DNA of 22,095 nucleotides from JBBSEX01 sp038239345 (GTDB taxonomy: Bacteria; Acidobacteriota; Terriglobia; Bryobacterales; Bryobacteraceae), in assembly GCA_038239345.1 (NCBI GenBank), contig JBBSEX010000045.1:1-22095 (forward strand), given 5' to 3'. A model generated the notes under the pieces. It did no database searches and was not told the origin of the DNA. It worked only from the letters and a program-made list of their open reading frames with translations. Below are positions 1 through 6,463 of the stretch, piece by piece; the first letter of the stretch is position 1, and the number at the start of each line of letters is the position of its first letter. Made by a program: the position numbers and the translations under genes.

Positions 1-152
1 ACGCGCTTCTCGTCGTACTGGACTGTCGCCGTGCCGCTCAGAAAGTTGGCGTCCACCTTCAGGACGCCATCGCGCCGCCGGATCTGTTTCTCGACGCCCG
101 CATCATCCATGATCGACATCATTCCGTCTATTTGTACTGTGGTTTCTGTCAT
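1..152 (-). CDS. HMA-like domain protein, probable N-terminus of a P1B metal-transporting ATPase (partial)
   Basis: Only the first 50 codons are in the window; the gene runs off the left edge. The peptide opens MTETTVQIDGMMSIMDDAGV and continues VEKQIRRRDGVLKVDANFLSGTATVQYDEKR-like, which has the spacing of a heavy-metal-associated (HMA) fold: beta strand, helix starting at GVEKQI, then GVLKVDANFLSGTATVQYD. The metal-binding CXXC that normally follows the GM is absent, with Met and Asp residues there instead. Degenerate HMA domains of this kind are known at the N-terminus of some P1B ATPases, so a copper or related metal efflux ATPase is the likeliest identity, but no ATPase motif is visible here. 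It starts 10 bases after the PPK2 stop codon, so the two are probably cotranscribed. No strong ribosome binding site is visible. Confidence 0.6.
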   Translation of the reverse strand, partial: MTETTVQIDGMMSIMDDAGVEKQIRRRDGVLKVDANFLSGTATVQYDEKR

Positions 153-162
153 GGCAGGATCA

Positions 163-1041
163 TCACTTCGTTTTGGATCGCTCGTTGTTGAGCAAGTCTT
201 TGGTTTCGACGAGCTGTTGCCGGTGCTCTTTGCTCATTACCGGATAGGTCAACTTCAGAGCCTTGAGCGTCTCAACAATCACGTCGGCGACGACCGTGCG
301 AGTGAACCACTTGTTGTCGGCGGGGATGATGTACCAAGGTGCTTCCTCTGTGCTGGTGTGATTTAGGGTTTCCTCGAATGCCTTCATGTAATCGTCCCAG
401 GAAGCACGTTCTTTGGCATCGGCAACTGACACTTTCCAATTTTTATCCGGCGTATTGACACGTGCCAACAAGCGCTTTTTCTGCTCATCCTTCGAGAGGT
501 TGAGGAAGAACTTCAAGACTACCGTCCCGCTACGGGTAAGATGTTTCTCAAAAGTATTGATGTCGTCGAAGCGATGCTCCCAGATGTCTTTGCCCTTCGC
601 TGTTGGCGCCAAATGCTGCAACTCCAGGATCTCCGGGTGTACGCGGACGATCAGTACCTCTTCGTAGTAAGAGCGGTTGAAAATGGCGATCCCGCCGCGC
701 TCTGGCAGTGCGTTGGTTGTACGCCAGAGAAAGTCATGATCGAGTTCTTCGGCCGATGGCGATTTAAACGAATGGACCTGCGTGCCCTGAGGGTTTACGC
801 CGGACATCACGTGCCGGATCGTACTGTCTTTACCAGCGGTGTCCATCGCCTGAAGGATCACCAGCAACGCAAAGGTGTTCTGCGCGTAGAGTACAGCCTG
901 GTATTGCGCGAGCCGTTTCACGTCCTTCCGCAATTTTGCGGAGGCCTCGGTCTTGTTCTTATAGTGCGCCGTGAAGCTGGGGTCGTAATCCTTCAGACGG
1001 ATCTTTTTCCCGGGCGGGACTATGAAATTATCGTGATTCAT
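163..1041 (-). CDS. ppk2: Polyphosphate kinase 2 family (polyphosphate:nucleotide phosphotransferase)
   Basis: 292 residues, full length for the family. PPK2 enzymes transfer phosphate between polyphosphate and nucleotides in the cytoplasm. Visible hallmarks are the Walker A-like AMDTAGKDST (residues 65-74), followed by IRHVMSGVNPQG (75-86), the FNRSYYEEVLIVRVHPE segment (121-137) with the Walker B/lid region, and a basic C-terminal half with WKVS and DKWF-type motifs that suit polyphosphate binding. The GVNPQG and NRSYYEEV blocks resemble the class that phosphorylates nucleoside mono- or diphosphates, but the substrate class cannot be settled by eye. It lies 62 bases downstream of the Cys/His secreted protein gene and 10 bases upstream of the HMA protein, all on the same strand. 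Linkage of polyphosphate metabolism to metal export is biologically sensible because polyphosphate chelates metals; that link is inference. Confidence 0.9.
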   Translation of the reverse strand: MNHDNFIVPPGKKIRLKDYDPSFTAHYKNKTEASAKLRKDVKRLAQYQAVLYAQNTFALLVILQAMDTAGKDSTIRHVMSGVNPQGTQVHSFKSPSAEELDHDFLWRTTNALPERGGIAIFNRSYYEEVLIVRVHPEILELQHLAPTAKGKDIWEHRFDDINTFEKHLTRSGTVVLKFFLNLSKDEQKKRLLARVNTPDKNWKVSVADAKERASWDDYMKAFEETLNHTSTEEAPWYIIPADNKWFTRTVVADVIVETLKALKLTYPVMSKEHRQQLVETKDLLNNERSKTK

Positions 1042-1103
1042 ACAGGCTGGCGGTTCAGTCGGAATAGAGACCGGATCGCTCCAGCCTGCGATTCAGAAAC
1101 TCT

Positions 1104-1433
1104 CTACTTTTTGGCCTCGGACACCATTGCCACTTTTGTCACGGTGATAGTCTTGCCGTCCGGCCCGACGTCGCCGGTCAGCTTTACAGCATGTCCAGCA
1201 TGTTTCTCCAGATCGCTGAAATCCTGATTCTGGATCTGGTGAACCAGCCCTTTGTTTACGAATACGTACTTCTCGCCCGCCTTGATGCAGTTCAAAATGC
1301 AATCGTGACCCATGCCGTGGCCCGAACTGCACATGCTAGAGGTAATTTGTCCAGTCCAGGTCTGCTCAGCGGCGAAGCTCGTTCCGCAGGCTATTAATGC
1401 CGTCAAGGTAATGCGAACAACTTGTCGTTTCAT
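1104..1433 (-). CDS. Small secreted Cys/His protein, unknown function
   Basis: 109 residues with a clear Sec signal peptide (MKRQVVRITLTALIACG..SFA, cleavage near AAEQ). The mature part begins TWTGQITSSMC and carries a compact Cys/His cluster, C35, H39, H43, C45 and C49 (MCSSGHGMGHDCILNC), then a beta-rich tail (KYVFVNKG, VHQIQNQDF, HAVKLTGDV, KTITVTKV). Proteins of this shape are familiar as hypotheticals in Acidobacteria; no function is established that I can name. The cluster could bind a metal ion or form disulfides in the periplasm. The start is supported by AAAAGGAGA about nine bases upstream of the ATG. It lies between the small lipoprotein gene (120-base gap) and ppk2 (62-base gap), in the same direction. 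Confidence 0.8.
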   Translation of the reverse strand: MKRQVVRITLTALIACGTSFAAEQTWTGQITSSMCSSGHGMGHDCILNCIKAGEKYVFVNKGLVHQIQNQDFSDLEKHAGHAVKLTGDVGPDGKTITVTKVAMVSEAKK

Positions 1434-1553
1434 CGAATGTCTCCTTTTGTTCTGTCAGATACGGCCAATCATTTATGCTCAGACATCGTTTCCAACCGCT
1501 TCGATGTCTTCATCCGCGAAGTGCTTTTACGAATAGTTTGCTGTTTCGATGAC

Positions 1554-1691
1554 TCAGTGGGGGTGCGGGCTGCTGCAGCCGGTCGCGCCGAGGACGGCGA
1601 GGACAAGCGCCACCGCCATTAAAGCTGGCATCATCCAATTCGATTGCGGTACTGCTTTGATTCTGCTCAGTAGGTTGCTTTTCGTTTTCAT
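1554..1691 (-). CDS. Very small putative lipoprotein or membrane peptide
   Basis: 45 residues from the ATG at 1691. I chose this start over an upstream in-frame ATG (1748) because AGAGGAAAG lies just in front of it. The sequence is a charged N-terminus (MKTKSNLLSRIK), one hydrophobic segment (MMPALMAVALVLAVLGATGC) and a six-residue tail, SSPHPH. LGATGC reads as a lipobox, so after lipidation and cleavage only a CSSPHPH stub would remain, which is unusually short; it may instead stay as a single-pass membrane peptide with a His-containing end. No family recognised. It sits in the minus-strand gene train, 120 bases before the secreted Cys/His protein, and a perfect 16-bp palindrome lies 50 bases upstream of its start. 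Confidence 0.55.
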   Translation of the reverse strand: MKTKSNLLSRIKAVPQSNWMMPALMAVALVLAVLGATGCSSPHPH

Positions 1692-1740
1692 AACTTTTTC
1701 TTTCCTCTTTGTTGGGTTCTTATTTCGGGTTGATAGCAAA

Positions 1741-1756
1741 GCGAACACGTGTTCGC
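1741..1756. promoter_or_regulatory. Perfect 16-bp palindrome, candidate operator
   Basis: GCGAACACGTGTTCGC is its own reverse complement. It lies 50 bases upstream of the start of the small lipoprotein gene and 15 bases beyond the end of the possible mini-protein, so it fits an operator for an internal promoter. The core CGAAC-N4-GTTCG matches the general shape of LexA (SOS) boxes known from Gram-positive bacteria, but many dimeric repressors bind similar dyads. No T-run follows, so it is not a standard terminator. Confidence 0.45.
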
Positions 1757-1770
1757 AAATTCATTTCTCG

Positions 1771-1998
1771 CTACCGTCGCTGGGTCGGCGCGGGAGTTAT
1801 CCGCAACGGATGCGATACGTTTGCTTCGGACTTCATCTCGCTGGCGCAGAATGGACACCAGGAGGGACACCAGGCGCAAGCTCCGCGAGCACGAGACGGT
1901 TCCTCGGGCTTCACCCCCGAAGGCGCGGTTGGCAACGTTCGTTCTTGGTCATTGTTATTCGCCGCCACCGCTACGGATAAAGTGCTTTGGTTCTTCAC
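1771..1998 (-). CDS. Possible mini-protein with a CX2CX3CX2C motif
   Basis: A 75-codon reading frame beginning with GTG two bases after the aldehyde dehydrogenase stop codon. Residues 41-51 are CAWCPSWCPFC, four cysteines spaced CX2CX3CX2C, which could bind zinc, copper or an Fe-S cluster. The rest is low in structure, rich in Pro, Arg, Asn and Ala, with no signal peptide. There is no good ribosome binding site, so expression would depend on coupling to the dehydrogenase. I do not recognise the family, and the frame could be chance; the tight junction and the cysteine cluster are the only arguments for it. Confidence 0.3.
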   Translation of the reverse strand: MKNQSTLSVAVAANNNDQERTLPTAPSGVKPEEPSRARGACAWCPSWCPFCASEMKSEANVSHPLRITPAPTQRR

Positions 1999-2000
1999 GG

Positions 2001-3551
2001 TTAGTTCCCCGCTCCGGCGAACTGCTTACTGGCCTTATCCTGCTTGGCCTGCGTATAGGGAAACCAGTATGGCTCGGTGTCGTTTGTCCCGTCGTCAATC
2101 ACCACGCCTTTGTAGTCGGTGAACATCCGTAGCCCGATTTTGCCGTGATAACGGTTGATGCCCGATTGCTTGACTCCGCCAAACGGCAGAGCCGGCATCG
2201 TATAGTTCACGACGACTTCGTTGATGTCTACCGAGCCAGCCTTGAGCCGGTTCGCGATCCCGTGGGCGCGTTCCAGGTCGCTGGAGAACACGTAGGCGTC
2301 AAGGCCGTATTCGGTGTCATTGGCGAGTGCGACGGCTTCGTCGTCGTCCTTTACGACTTGGATCGGCAGGATGGGGCCGAACACCTCCTCCTTCATGAGG
2401 CGCATCGAAGAATTAACGTTGGTTAGAACCGTGGGGGCCCAATACCAGCCGTTGCCTGGCTCCGGCAGCCCACCGGTTTCAATTTTCGCGCCCTTGTCCA
2501 GAGCGTCCTGTAATAAGTCACGGAGAATTTTGTCGCCACGATTGTTGGCCAGCGGTCCGACATCCGAGGAAGAGTCCGTGTATGGTCCCACCTTGATCGT
2601 CCTAACGTGGGCGATGACCTTTTCAAGGTATTTCTCGGCGACGGAAGCCTGAACATAGACGCGTTTAACCGCTGCGCAGATCTGACCGTTGTTGGAAAAA
2701 CGCCCAAAGACGGTCGCGTTGGCCGCCCGTTCGAGGTTCGCGTCGTCGCAGACAATCAACGGATCGCAACCGCCTAGTTCCATGAGTGAGGGCCGGAGCA
2801 GCGGCCCCAGCGCGGCTTGCAATTTCCGGCCCACCGCCGTAGAGCCGGTAAAGGCGACGAAATCCACACCGGGCGAGGTGGCCACGACGGAACCAAGCGC
2901 CCCCGGCCCATGCACTACTTGCGCCAGACCCGGGTGATCCTTGAAAGCATCATTGAACAGCCTCTCGATCACTTCGCCCAGCAACGGCACGGCCGATGTG
3001 GGTTTAACTATAACCGCGTTGCCGGCGGCGAGCGCGGTGATAGCGGGCGTCATCGCCAGCTCAAACGGAAAATTCCACGGCGCGATTACACAAACCACGC
3101 CTCGGGGCGCATAGCGGATGAGCGCCTTCTTGTGCGCGCCGAAAGCGGCGGAGATTGGGACCGGTTCGTCGGCCAGATACTCGGCGCCGCGCTTGATGTA
3201 ATCACTCAAATCTTCAACAACCATGGCGACATCGTAGGAAAGCGCCTCGACGAGAGGTTTGCCCATGCCGCGCGAGATGGTCTCCGCAATTTCAGGGGCG
3301 CGCTTCACAATCAGGTCACGCAGGATGCCCAGAGGTTTAGCCCTCTCCTCGAACGGCAAACGGCCCCACGCCTCTTGGGCCTTTCGCGCGCGGGCCACGA
3401 TTTCCGGTATGCGTGCCTCTTGGGTAATTTGAACCGTCCCAATCACCTCACGGGTGGCGGGATTGATCGCTTCGATTATTTGCTGTTTTCTGGTGACGGG
3501 CTCAGGCTCCTTTTCAGGCTTAATTACTGGTTCGGCGTCTGTGGTTGTCAT
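2001..3551 (-). CDS. NAD(P)+-dependent aldehyde dehydrogenase
   Basis: 516 residues, a complete ALDH-superfamily enzyme that oxidises an aldehyde to its acid in the cytoplasm. Seen directly: INPATREVIGTV (29-40), PWNFPFE with the oxyanion-hole Asn at 160, the Rossmann GSTAVG (236-241), MELGG with general base Glu 258, GQIC with the catalytic Cys 292, EEVFGPI (388-394, cofactor Glu 389), NDTEYGLDAYVFS (411-423) and PFGGVKQSG (456-464). A 26-residue charged N-terminal leader and a Trp/Tyr/Gln-rich tail flank the domain. The subfamily looks like the broad succinate-semialdehyde or aromatic/aliphatic aldehyde type, and the substrate cannot be fixed by eye. It lies 23 bases downstream of a zinc alcohol dehydrogenase, so the pair would take an alcohol to an acid or clear reactive aldehydes formed under oxidative metal stress (inference). 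Confidence 0.95.
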   Translation of the reverse strand: MTTTDAEPVIKPEKEPEPVTRKQQIIEAINPATREVIGTVQITQEARIPEIVARARKAQEAWGRLPFEERAKPLGILRDLIVKRAPEIAETISRGMGKPLVEALSYDVAMVVEDLSDYIKRGAEYLADEPVPISAAFGAHKKALIRYAPRGVVCVIAPWNFPFELAMTPAITALAAGNAVIVKPTSAVPLLGEVIERLFNDAFKDHPGLAQVVHGPGALGSVVATSPGVDFVAFTGSTAVGRKLQAALGPLLRPSLMELGGCDPLIVCDDANLERAANATVFGRFSNNGQICAAVKRVYVQASVAEKYLEKVIAHVRTIKVGPYTDSSSDVGPLANNRGDKILRDLLQDALDKGAKIETGGLPEPGNGWYWAPTVLTNVNSSMRLMKEEVFGPILPIQVVKDDDEAVALANDTEYGLDAYVFSSDLERAHGIANRLKAGSVDINEVVVNYTMPALPFGGVKQSGINRYHGKIGLRMFTDYKGVVIDDGTNDTEPYWFPYTQAKQDKASKQFAGAGN

Positions 3552-3574
3552 TGTCTTCCTCGCTGTTGTTGTTG

Positions 3575-4750
3575 CTACGAAATTTTAAGTACGACTCGGC
3601 CGTTCACTTTGCCGGTGCGCAACCGCTCCAGCACGTTGTTTATGTCGTCGAGCGTGGTCGCTTCGATGTTTGCCTTCACCTTACCTTCGACGGCGAACGC
3701 GAGGGCCTCTTTCATATCTGCCCGCGTACCCACCAGCGAGCCGCGAACTGTCAGGCAGCGGAATACGACGTCGAAGATCGAGAGCGGGAAGTCATCCGGG
3801 GGCAGGCCATTGAGCACGCACGTTCCGCCTCGGCGGAGCATCCCGGTGCCTTGAGCGAAGGCGGCTTTGGACGGGGCGGTGATGAGCACGCCGTGCGCCC
3901 CGCCAATGGCCTCCTGCAGCGCCTTGACCGGGTCCACTGTCTTGGCGTTGAACGTCAGGCTTGCTCCGACCTTCTTGGCGAGCGCGAGCTTGTCGTCGGC
4001 GATATCGACCGCCGCCACGCGGAGGCCCATCGCCTTTGCGTACTGCACCGCCAGGTGTCCCAGACCTCCGACGCCGCTGACGACAAACCAGTCGCCCGGC
4101 TTGCAATTGGCGACCTTGATGCCCTTGTACGTGGTAACTCCGGCGCAGATGATCGGACCCGCTGCCACTGGGTCGAGCCCGTCGGGGATCCGAGCGACGT
4201 ACGCCGCTGGAGCAACGCAGTATTCGGCAAAGCCCCCATTGGCGGTGTACCCGCCGTAGAGCGCCGACGGGCACATGTTCTCGCGGCTGCTGAGGCAGTA
4301 GTCGCACACGCCGCAAGCCTCGAACAGCCAAGGGACGCCGACCAAGTCGCCCTCCTTGACCTGCTTCACTCCCTTGCCGAGGATCTGCTTCACGCCCTTA
4401 CCCATCGCGACCACGCGCCCGATCCCCTCGTGCCCAGGCGTAAAGGGCGTCATTGGCTTGCCCGGCCAATTTCCGTCAACGGCGTGGACGTCGGTATGAC
4501 ACACTCCACAGGCTTCGATCTTGATCAGCACCTGTCCATCTCTCGGTTGGGGGACGGGTAACTCTCCGATCGTTAACGGCTTGCCGAACTCGGTGACGAA
4601 CGCGGCTTTCATTGTCTTGGGCAGGGTGGAAGCCGTCCCGATCGCGTCACGGGTCGCAGGACTGGTTGCCCCAACGACTGGCTGCCTGCTCATACTCGGC
4701 CTCGTCTCGCCCGTGGACTTTGCTACTTCATCGATCTCGAGAGTTTTCAT
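3575..4750 (-). CDS. Zinc-dependent alcohol dehydrogenase, AdhP-like, with N-terminal extension
   Basis: 391 residues. From MKAAFV (residue 47) it is a typical medium-chain zinc ADH of the AdhP type, interconverting alcohols and aldehydes with NAD. Catalytic zinc ligands are C84 (CGVCHTD), H107 (PGHEG) and C202 (IICAGVTTY); structural zinc cysteines are C146, C149, C152 and C160; the dinucleotide motif is GVGGLG (226-231). Two oddities: a 46-residue N-terminal extension containing SPATRDAIGT, which resembles the start of the neighbouring ALDH, and an exact-length 24-bp tandem duplication giving GKGVKQIL/GKGVKQVK (117-132). The start is uncertain: ATG at 4750 keeps the extension, ATG at 4612 would remove it, and neither has a strong ribosome binding site. 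It lies 36 bases after the BON lipoprotein gene and 23 bases before the ALDH. Confidence 0.93.
   Translation of the reverse strand: MKTLEIDEVAKSTGETRPSMSRQPVVGATSPATRDAIGTASTLPKTMKAAFVTEFGKPLTIGELPVPQPRDGQVLIKIEACGVCHTDVHAVDGNWPGKPMTPFTPGHEGIGRVVAMGKGVKQILGKGVKQVKEGDLVGVPWLFEACGVCDYCLSSRENMCPSALYGGYTANGGFAEYCVAPAAYVARIPDGLDPVAAGPIICAGVTTYKGIKVANCKPGDWFVVSGVGGLGHLAVQYAKAMGLRVAAVDIADDKLALAKKVGASLTFNAKTVDPVKALQEAIGGAHGVLITAPSKAAFAQGTGMLRRGGTCVLNGLPPDDFPLSIFDVVFRCLTVRGSLVGTRADMKEALAFAVEGKVKANIEATTLDDINNVLERLRTGKVNGRVVLKIS
4355..4402 (-). repeat. 24-bp in-frame tandem duplication inside the alcohol dehydrogenase gene
   Basis: Bases 4355-4378 and 4379-4402 are adjacent copies (coding strand GGYAAGGGMGTGAAGCAG followed by six variable bases). 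They encode GKGVKQIL and GKGVKQVK. AdhP-type enzymes normally have one such segment before the EGDLVGVPW strand, so this is an eight-residue insertion in a surface loop of the catalytic domain. Confidence 0.85.
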
Positions 4751-4786
4751 TTTTTGGGCCTTCGTTATTGCACTCAGCCCGCAATG

Positions 4787-5281
4787 TCATTGCGGCCTGT
4801 GCTCTTTCCCGGGCATGTCCTTCATTCCCGGCATCCCCTCTTTGGGCCCATGCGCTCCGTTTGGTCCACAGCAAGTCTGATCCACGTCAATGTTGGAGAT
4901 GACGTTCAAACCAGCCTGCGCGCTCTTGGCCGATTCGACAGCTTTGGATTTCACCGATTCCGACTCGACCTTGCCGGAGAGCGTGACTTCATTACGATCC
5001 GCGTTCGCCTTCACATCAAGATTCGAGGCTTTCAGTTGTGGATCGGCGTTGAGATTGGTTCTGACCGTCTCCTCTAATGCTGGGCTGCTCTGTGGCGTCG
5101 AGCTGCTCGTCGCTTGTGGGCTGCCCGCCGGTGAGCATCCGTTCAAAGCCGCACTGATGCCCAGGAGCGTCAGCGCTATAAACCCTGTTACCGCAGACCG
5201 GGGAATGATTGTTCCCGCCTTCTTCACCTCCCCGGCTTTCTGGCGCATTTTTTCTGTGATCTCAATCTCTTTAATCCACAT
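4787..5281 (-). CDS. BON-domain lipoprotein with Met/His-containing tail
   Basis: 164 residues. A charged N-terminus (1-28) leads into a hydrophobic segment (32-46) and the lipobox LNGC with Cys at 49, so the protein is likely an envelope lipoprotein. After a Ser/Pro linker, residues 68-135 form one BON domain (EETVRTNLNADPQL, a central VTLSGKVES strand, then AQAGLNVISNIDV); BON domains are associated with membrane or phospholipid binding in stress proteins. The tail after C137-C138 is Gly, Met, His and Lys rich (GMPGMKDMPGKEH), a pattern suited to copper or other soft metals. The start at 5281 is supported by TTAAAGGAGA seven to eight bases upstream, though the lipobox is further in than usual. 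It follows the Spy-like gene by 84 bases and precedes the ADH by 36, so an operon is likely. Confidence 0.82.
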   Translation of the reverse strand: MWIKEIEITEKMRQKAGEVKKAGTIIPRSAVTGFIALTLLGISAALNGCSPAGSPQATSSSTPQSSPALEETVRTNLNADPQLKASNLDVKANADRNEVTLSGKVESESVKSKAVESAKSAQAGLNVISNIDVDQTCCGPNGAHGPKEGMPGMKDMPGKEHRPQ

Positions 5282-5365
5282 ACTTGTCTCCTTTAAGCGA
5301 TCACATCCTTGCAGAAGGATCGGTGTGAGTGTCGATGGTGCGCAATGTCGAATGAATCGACTCGC

Positions 5366-6226
5366 TTAATCCAATTTCTTACTAGAAGCCATAACTCCCA
5401 TCAGAGCCAGATGCTGTTCGTACGTAAGTACGTTGCTCGCCTCGCCGACTGCCCGGATGAAATTCATTCGCTGATCGGCTCGAAGCGTTCCGATCTCGGC
5501 GACTTTGGCCTGGATTTTGGACGTATCGGGCTGATCTGCCCCAGTCAGAGCATAAAGCCCTCGCTCCGCCTGATCAATCGACCCTTGCCTCGACGCTCGG
5601 TCGAACATTGCTTTCGTTTGCAATCGGTCCAAGGTCATTTTTTGATCCGGGGTTAAAGTGATGTGCTGTGAATGGTTGAGAAAGAACCCCGCCGAGCCGA
5701 TGTGGTAGAGACGCGAGGCACCAGGCTGTCCCGGCATAGAGGATGCCGGGCCGCTCATTCCTGCCATACCGCCTCCGGGCTTCACCGCGCCGCCGCCCAT
5801 TCCGGCAGGGCCGCCGCCGGACATGCTACCCATTTCGTCCTGATCATTTTTCATCGCCCCGGCGGCCGCAGGTATTGCCGCCTTGGGGGCCATCCCGCCC
5901 ATGTCGCCTTTGTCGTCCTCCATGGCCATGTTCATGCCTTTTTCAGGGCCCATTTTCATGCCCCGCTTAACCGCGGGTTTTTTCCCGGGCCCCGTCTGCT
6001 GAACCGCTTCTTGAAGCTTTGCTACCTGGGCGCGGAGTTCCGCAATCTGATCCATCAATTGATTGTTTTGGTCGACGGCATTGACTGTCGCGGGTTGCGG
6101 CTGAGGCGCCGTGGGGGCTTGCGCGAAGGTGGTCATCGCTGCCAACAACGCCAAAACAAACGTACCGAGGATCGCCGGCTTGGGCGAGACCGCTCTTGTA
6201 GTTCTCAGCCATAAAGGCAATCGCAT
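5366..6226 (-). CDS. Met-rich periplasmic Spy/LTXXQ-like protein
   Basis: 286 residues. Signal peptide 1-36 (cleavage near TFAQA), a short coiled coil (52-77, NNQLMDQIAELRAQVAKLQE), then a low-complexity Met/Gly/Pro linker (88-170) with many GM and MXXM pairs, then a helical domain (173-283) containing ITLTPDQKMTLDRLQ (189-203), the LTXXQ signature of the Spy/CpxP/ZraP group. Those proteins are periplasmic chaperones or metal-responsive sensors' partners, and the Met-rich linker suggests copper(I) or silver binding, which is inference. Start: GGAGA about 11 bases upstream of ATG. This is the first gene after a very good sigma-54-type promoter on this strand and heads the gene train down to the left edge. 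The position mirrors ZraP, whose gene is controlled by an NtrC-type regulator and sigma-54 in enterobacteria. Confidence 0.82.
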   Translation of the reverse strand: MRLPLWLRTTRAVSPKPAILGTFVLALLAAMTTFAQAPTAPQPQPATVNAVDQNNQLMDQIAELRAQVAKLQEAVQQTGPGKKPAVKRGMKMGPEKGMNMAMEDDKGDMGGMAPKAAIPAAAGAMKNDQDEMGSMSGGGPAGMGGGAVKPGGGMAGMSGPASSMPGQPGASRLYHIGSAGFFLNHSQHITLTPDQKMTLDRLQTKAMFDRASRQGSIDQAERGLYALTGADQPDTSKIQAKVAEIGTLRADQRMNFIRAVGEASNVLTYEQHLALMGVMASSKKLD

Positions 6227-6248
6227 AAGTGCAGTCTCCAGGTTTATG

Positions 6249-6276
6249 AGGCGGAGCTCGTTAACGAGCCTTGCCT
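6249..6276. promoter_or_regulatory. Palindrome in the leader of the Spy-like gene
   Basis: GCTCGTTAACGAGC (6256-6269) is a perfect 14-bp palindrome, and AGGC/GCCT arms (6249-6252 and 6273-6276) extend it into a 28-bp imperfect dyad. It lies between the predicted sigma-54 start point (near 6302) and the ATG at 6226, so it could be an operator or an RNA hairpin in the leader. Confidence 0.45.
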
Positions 6277-6312
6277 ACCTAAAATTTGGGTTACGTCAGT
6301 CACTCTGCATAA

Positions 6313-6328
6313 AGCATGCGGCGTGCCA
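6313..6328 (-). promoter_or_regulatory. Sigma-54-type (-24/-12) promoter for the Spy-like gene train
   Basis: On the minus strand the site reads TGGCACGCCGCATGCT, matching the sigma-54 consensus TGGCACG-N4-TTGCW at all but one defined position, with the obligatory GG-N10-GC spacing. Transcription would begin near 6302, giving a leader of about 76 bases before the ATG at 6226. A dyad and a GGCACCAGGG box lie upstream. Confidence 0.75.
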
Positions 6329-6390
6329 TTTTGGAGGTCCCGACGTTTGCAGGGTTCAAAGGAATTGCAGGGTGCCCTGGTGCCCGAGAG

Positions 6391-6407
6391 GAGGCAGTTA
6401 GTGCCTC
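6391..6407 (-). promoter_or_regulatory. Upstream dyad, candidate NtrC-type activator site
   Basis: GAGGCA-N5-TGCCTC, a 17-base dyad centred about 70 bases before the -24 GG of the promoter at 6313-6328. The same dyad, at nearly the same distance, precedes the promoter at 15750-15765 (dyad 15672-15688). Directly between dyad and promoter, GGCACCAGGG (6375-6384, minus strand) ends 48 bp from the GG, again exactly as in the other copy. Position and symmetry fit an enhancer for a sigma-54 activator. Confidence 0.6.
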
Positions 6408-6463
6408 AAATCATCCAATCCCGGCGTCGTCGCCTGGCCCAGAGCGCCGCAGTGAAATGGTCG

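Noticed and set aside
541..1227. Long plus-strand frame opposite ppk2
   Set aside because: Shadow of the PPK2 coding strand with no recognisable protein features.
2817..4561. Long plus-strand frames opposite the ALDH and ADH genes
   Set aside because: They lie antisense to well-conserved enzymes and have Arg/His-rich low-information translations.
5672..6214. 180-codon plus-strand frame opposite the Spy-like gene
   Set aside because: Antisense to a gene with signal peptide, LTXXQ motif and promoter; translation is His/Arg-rich without structure.
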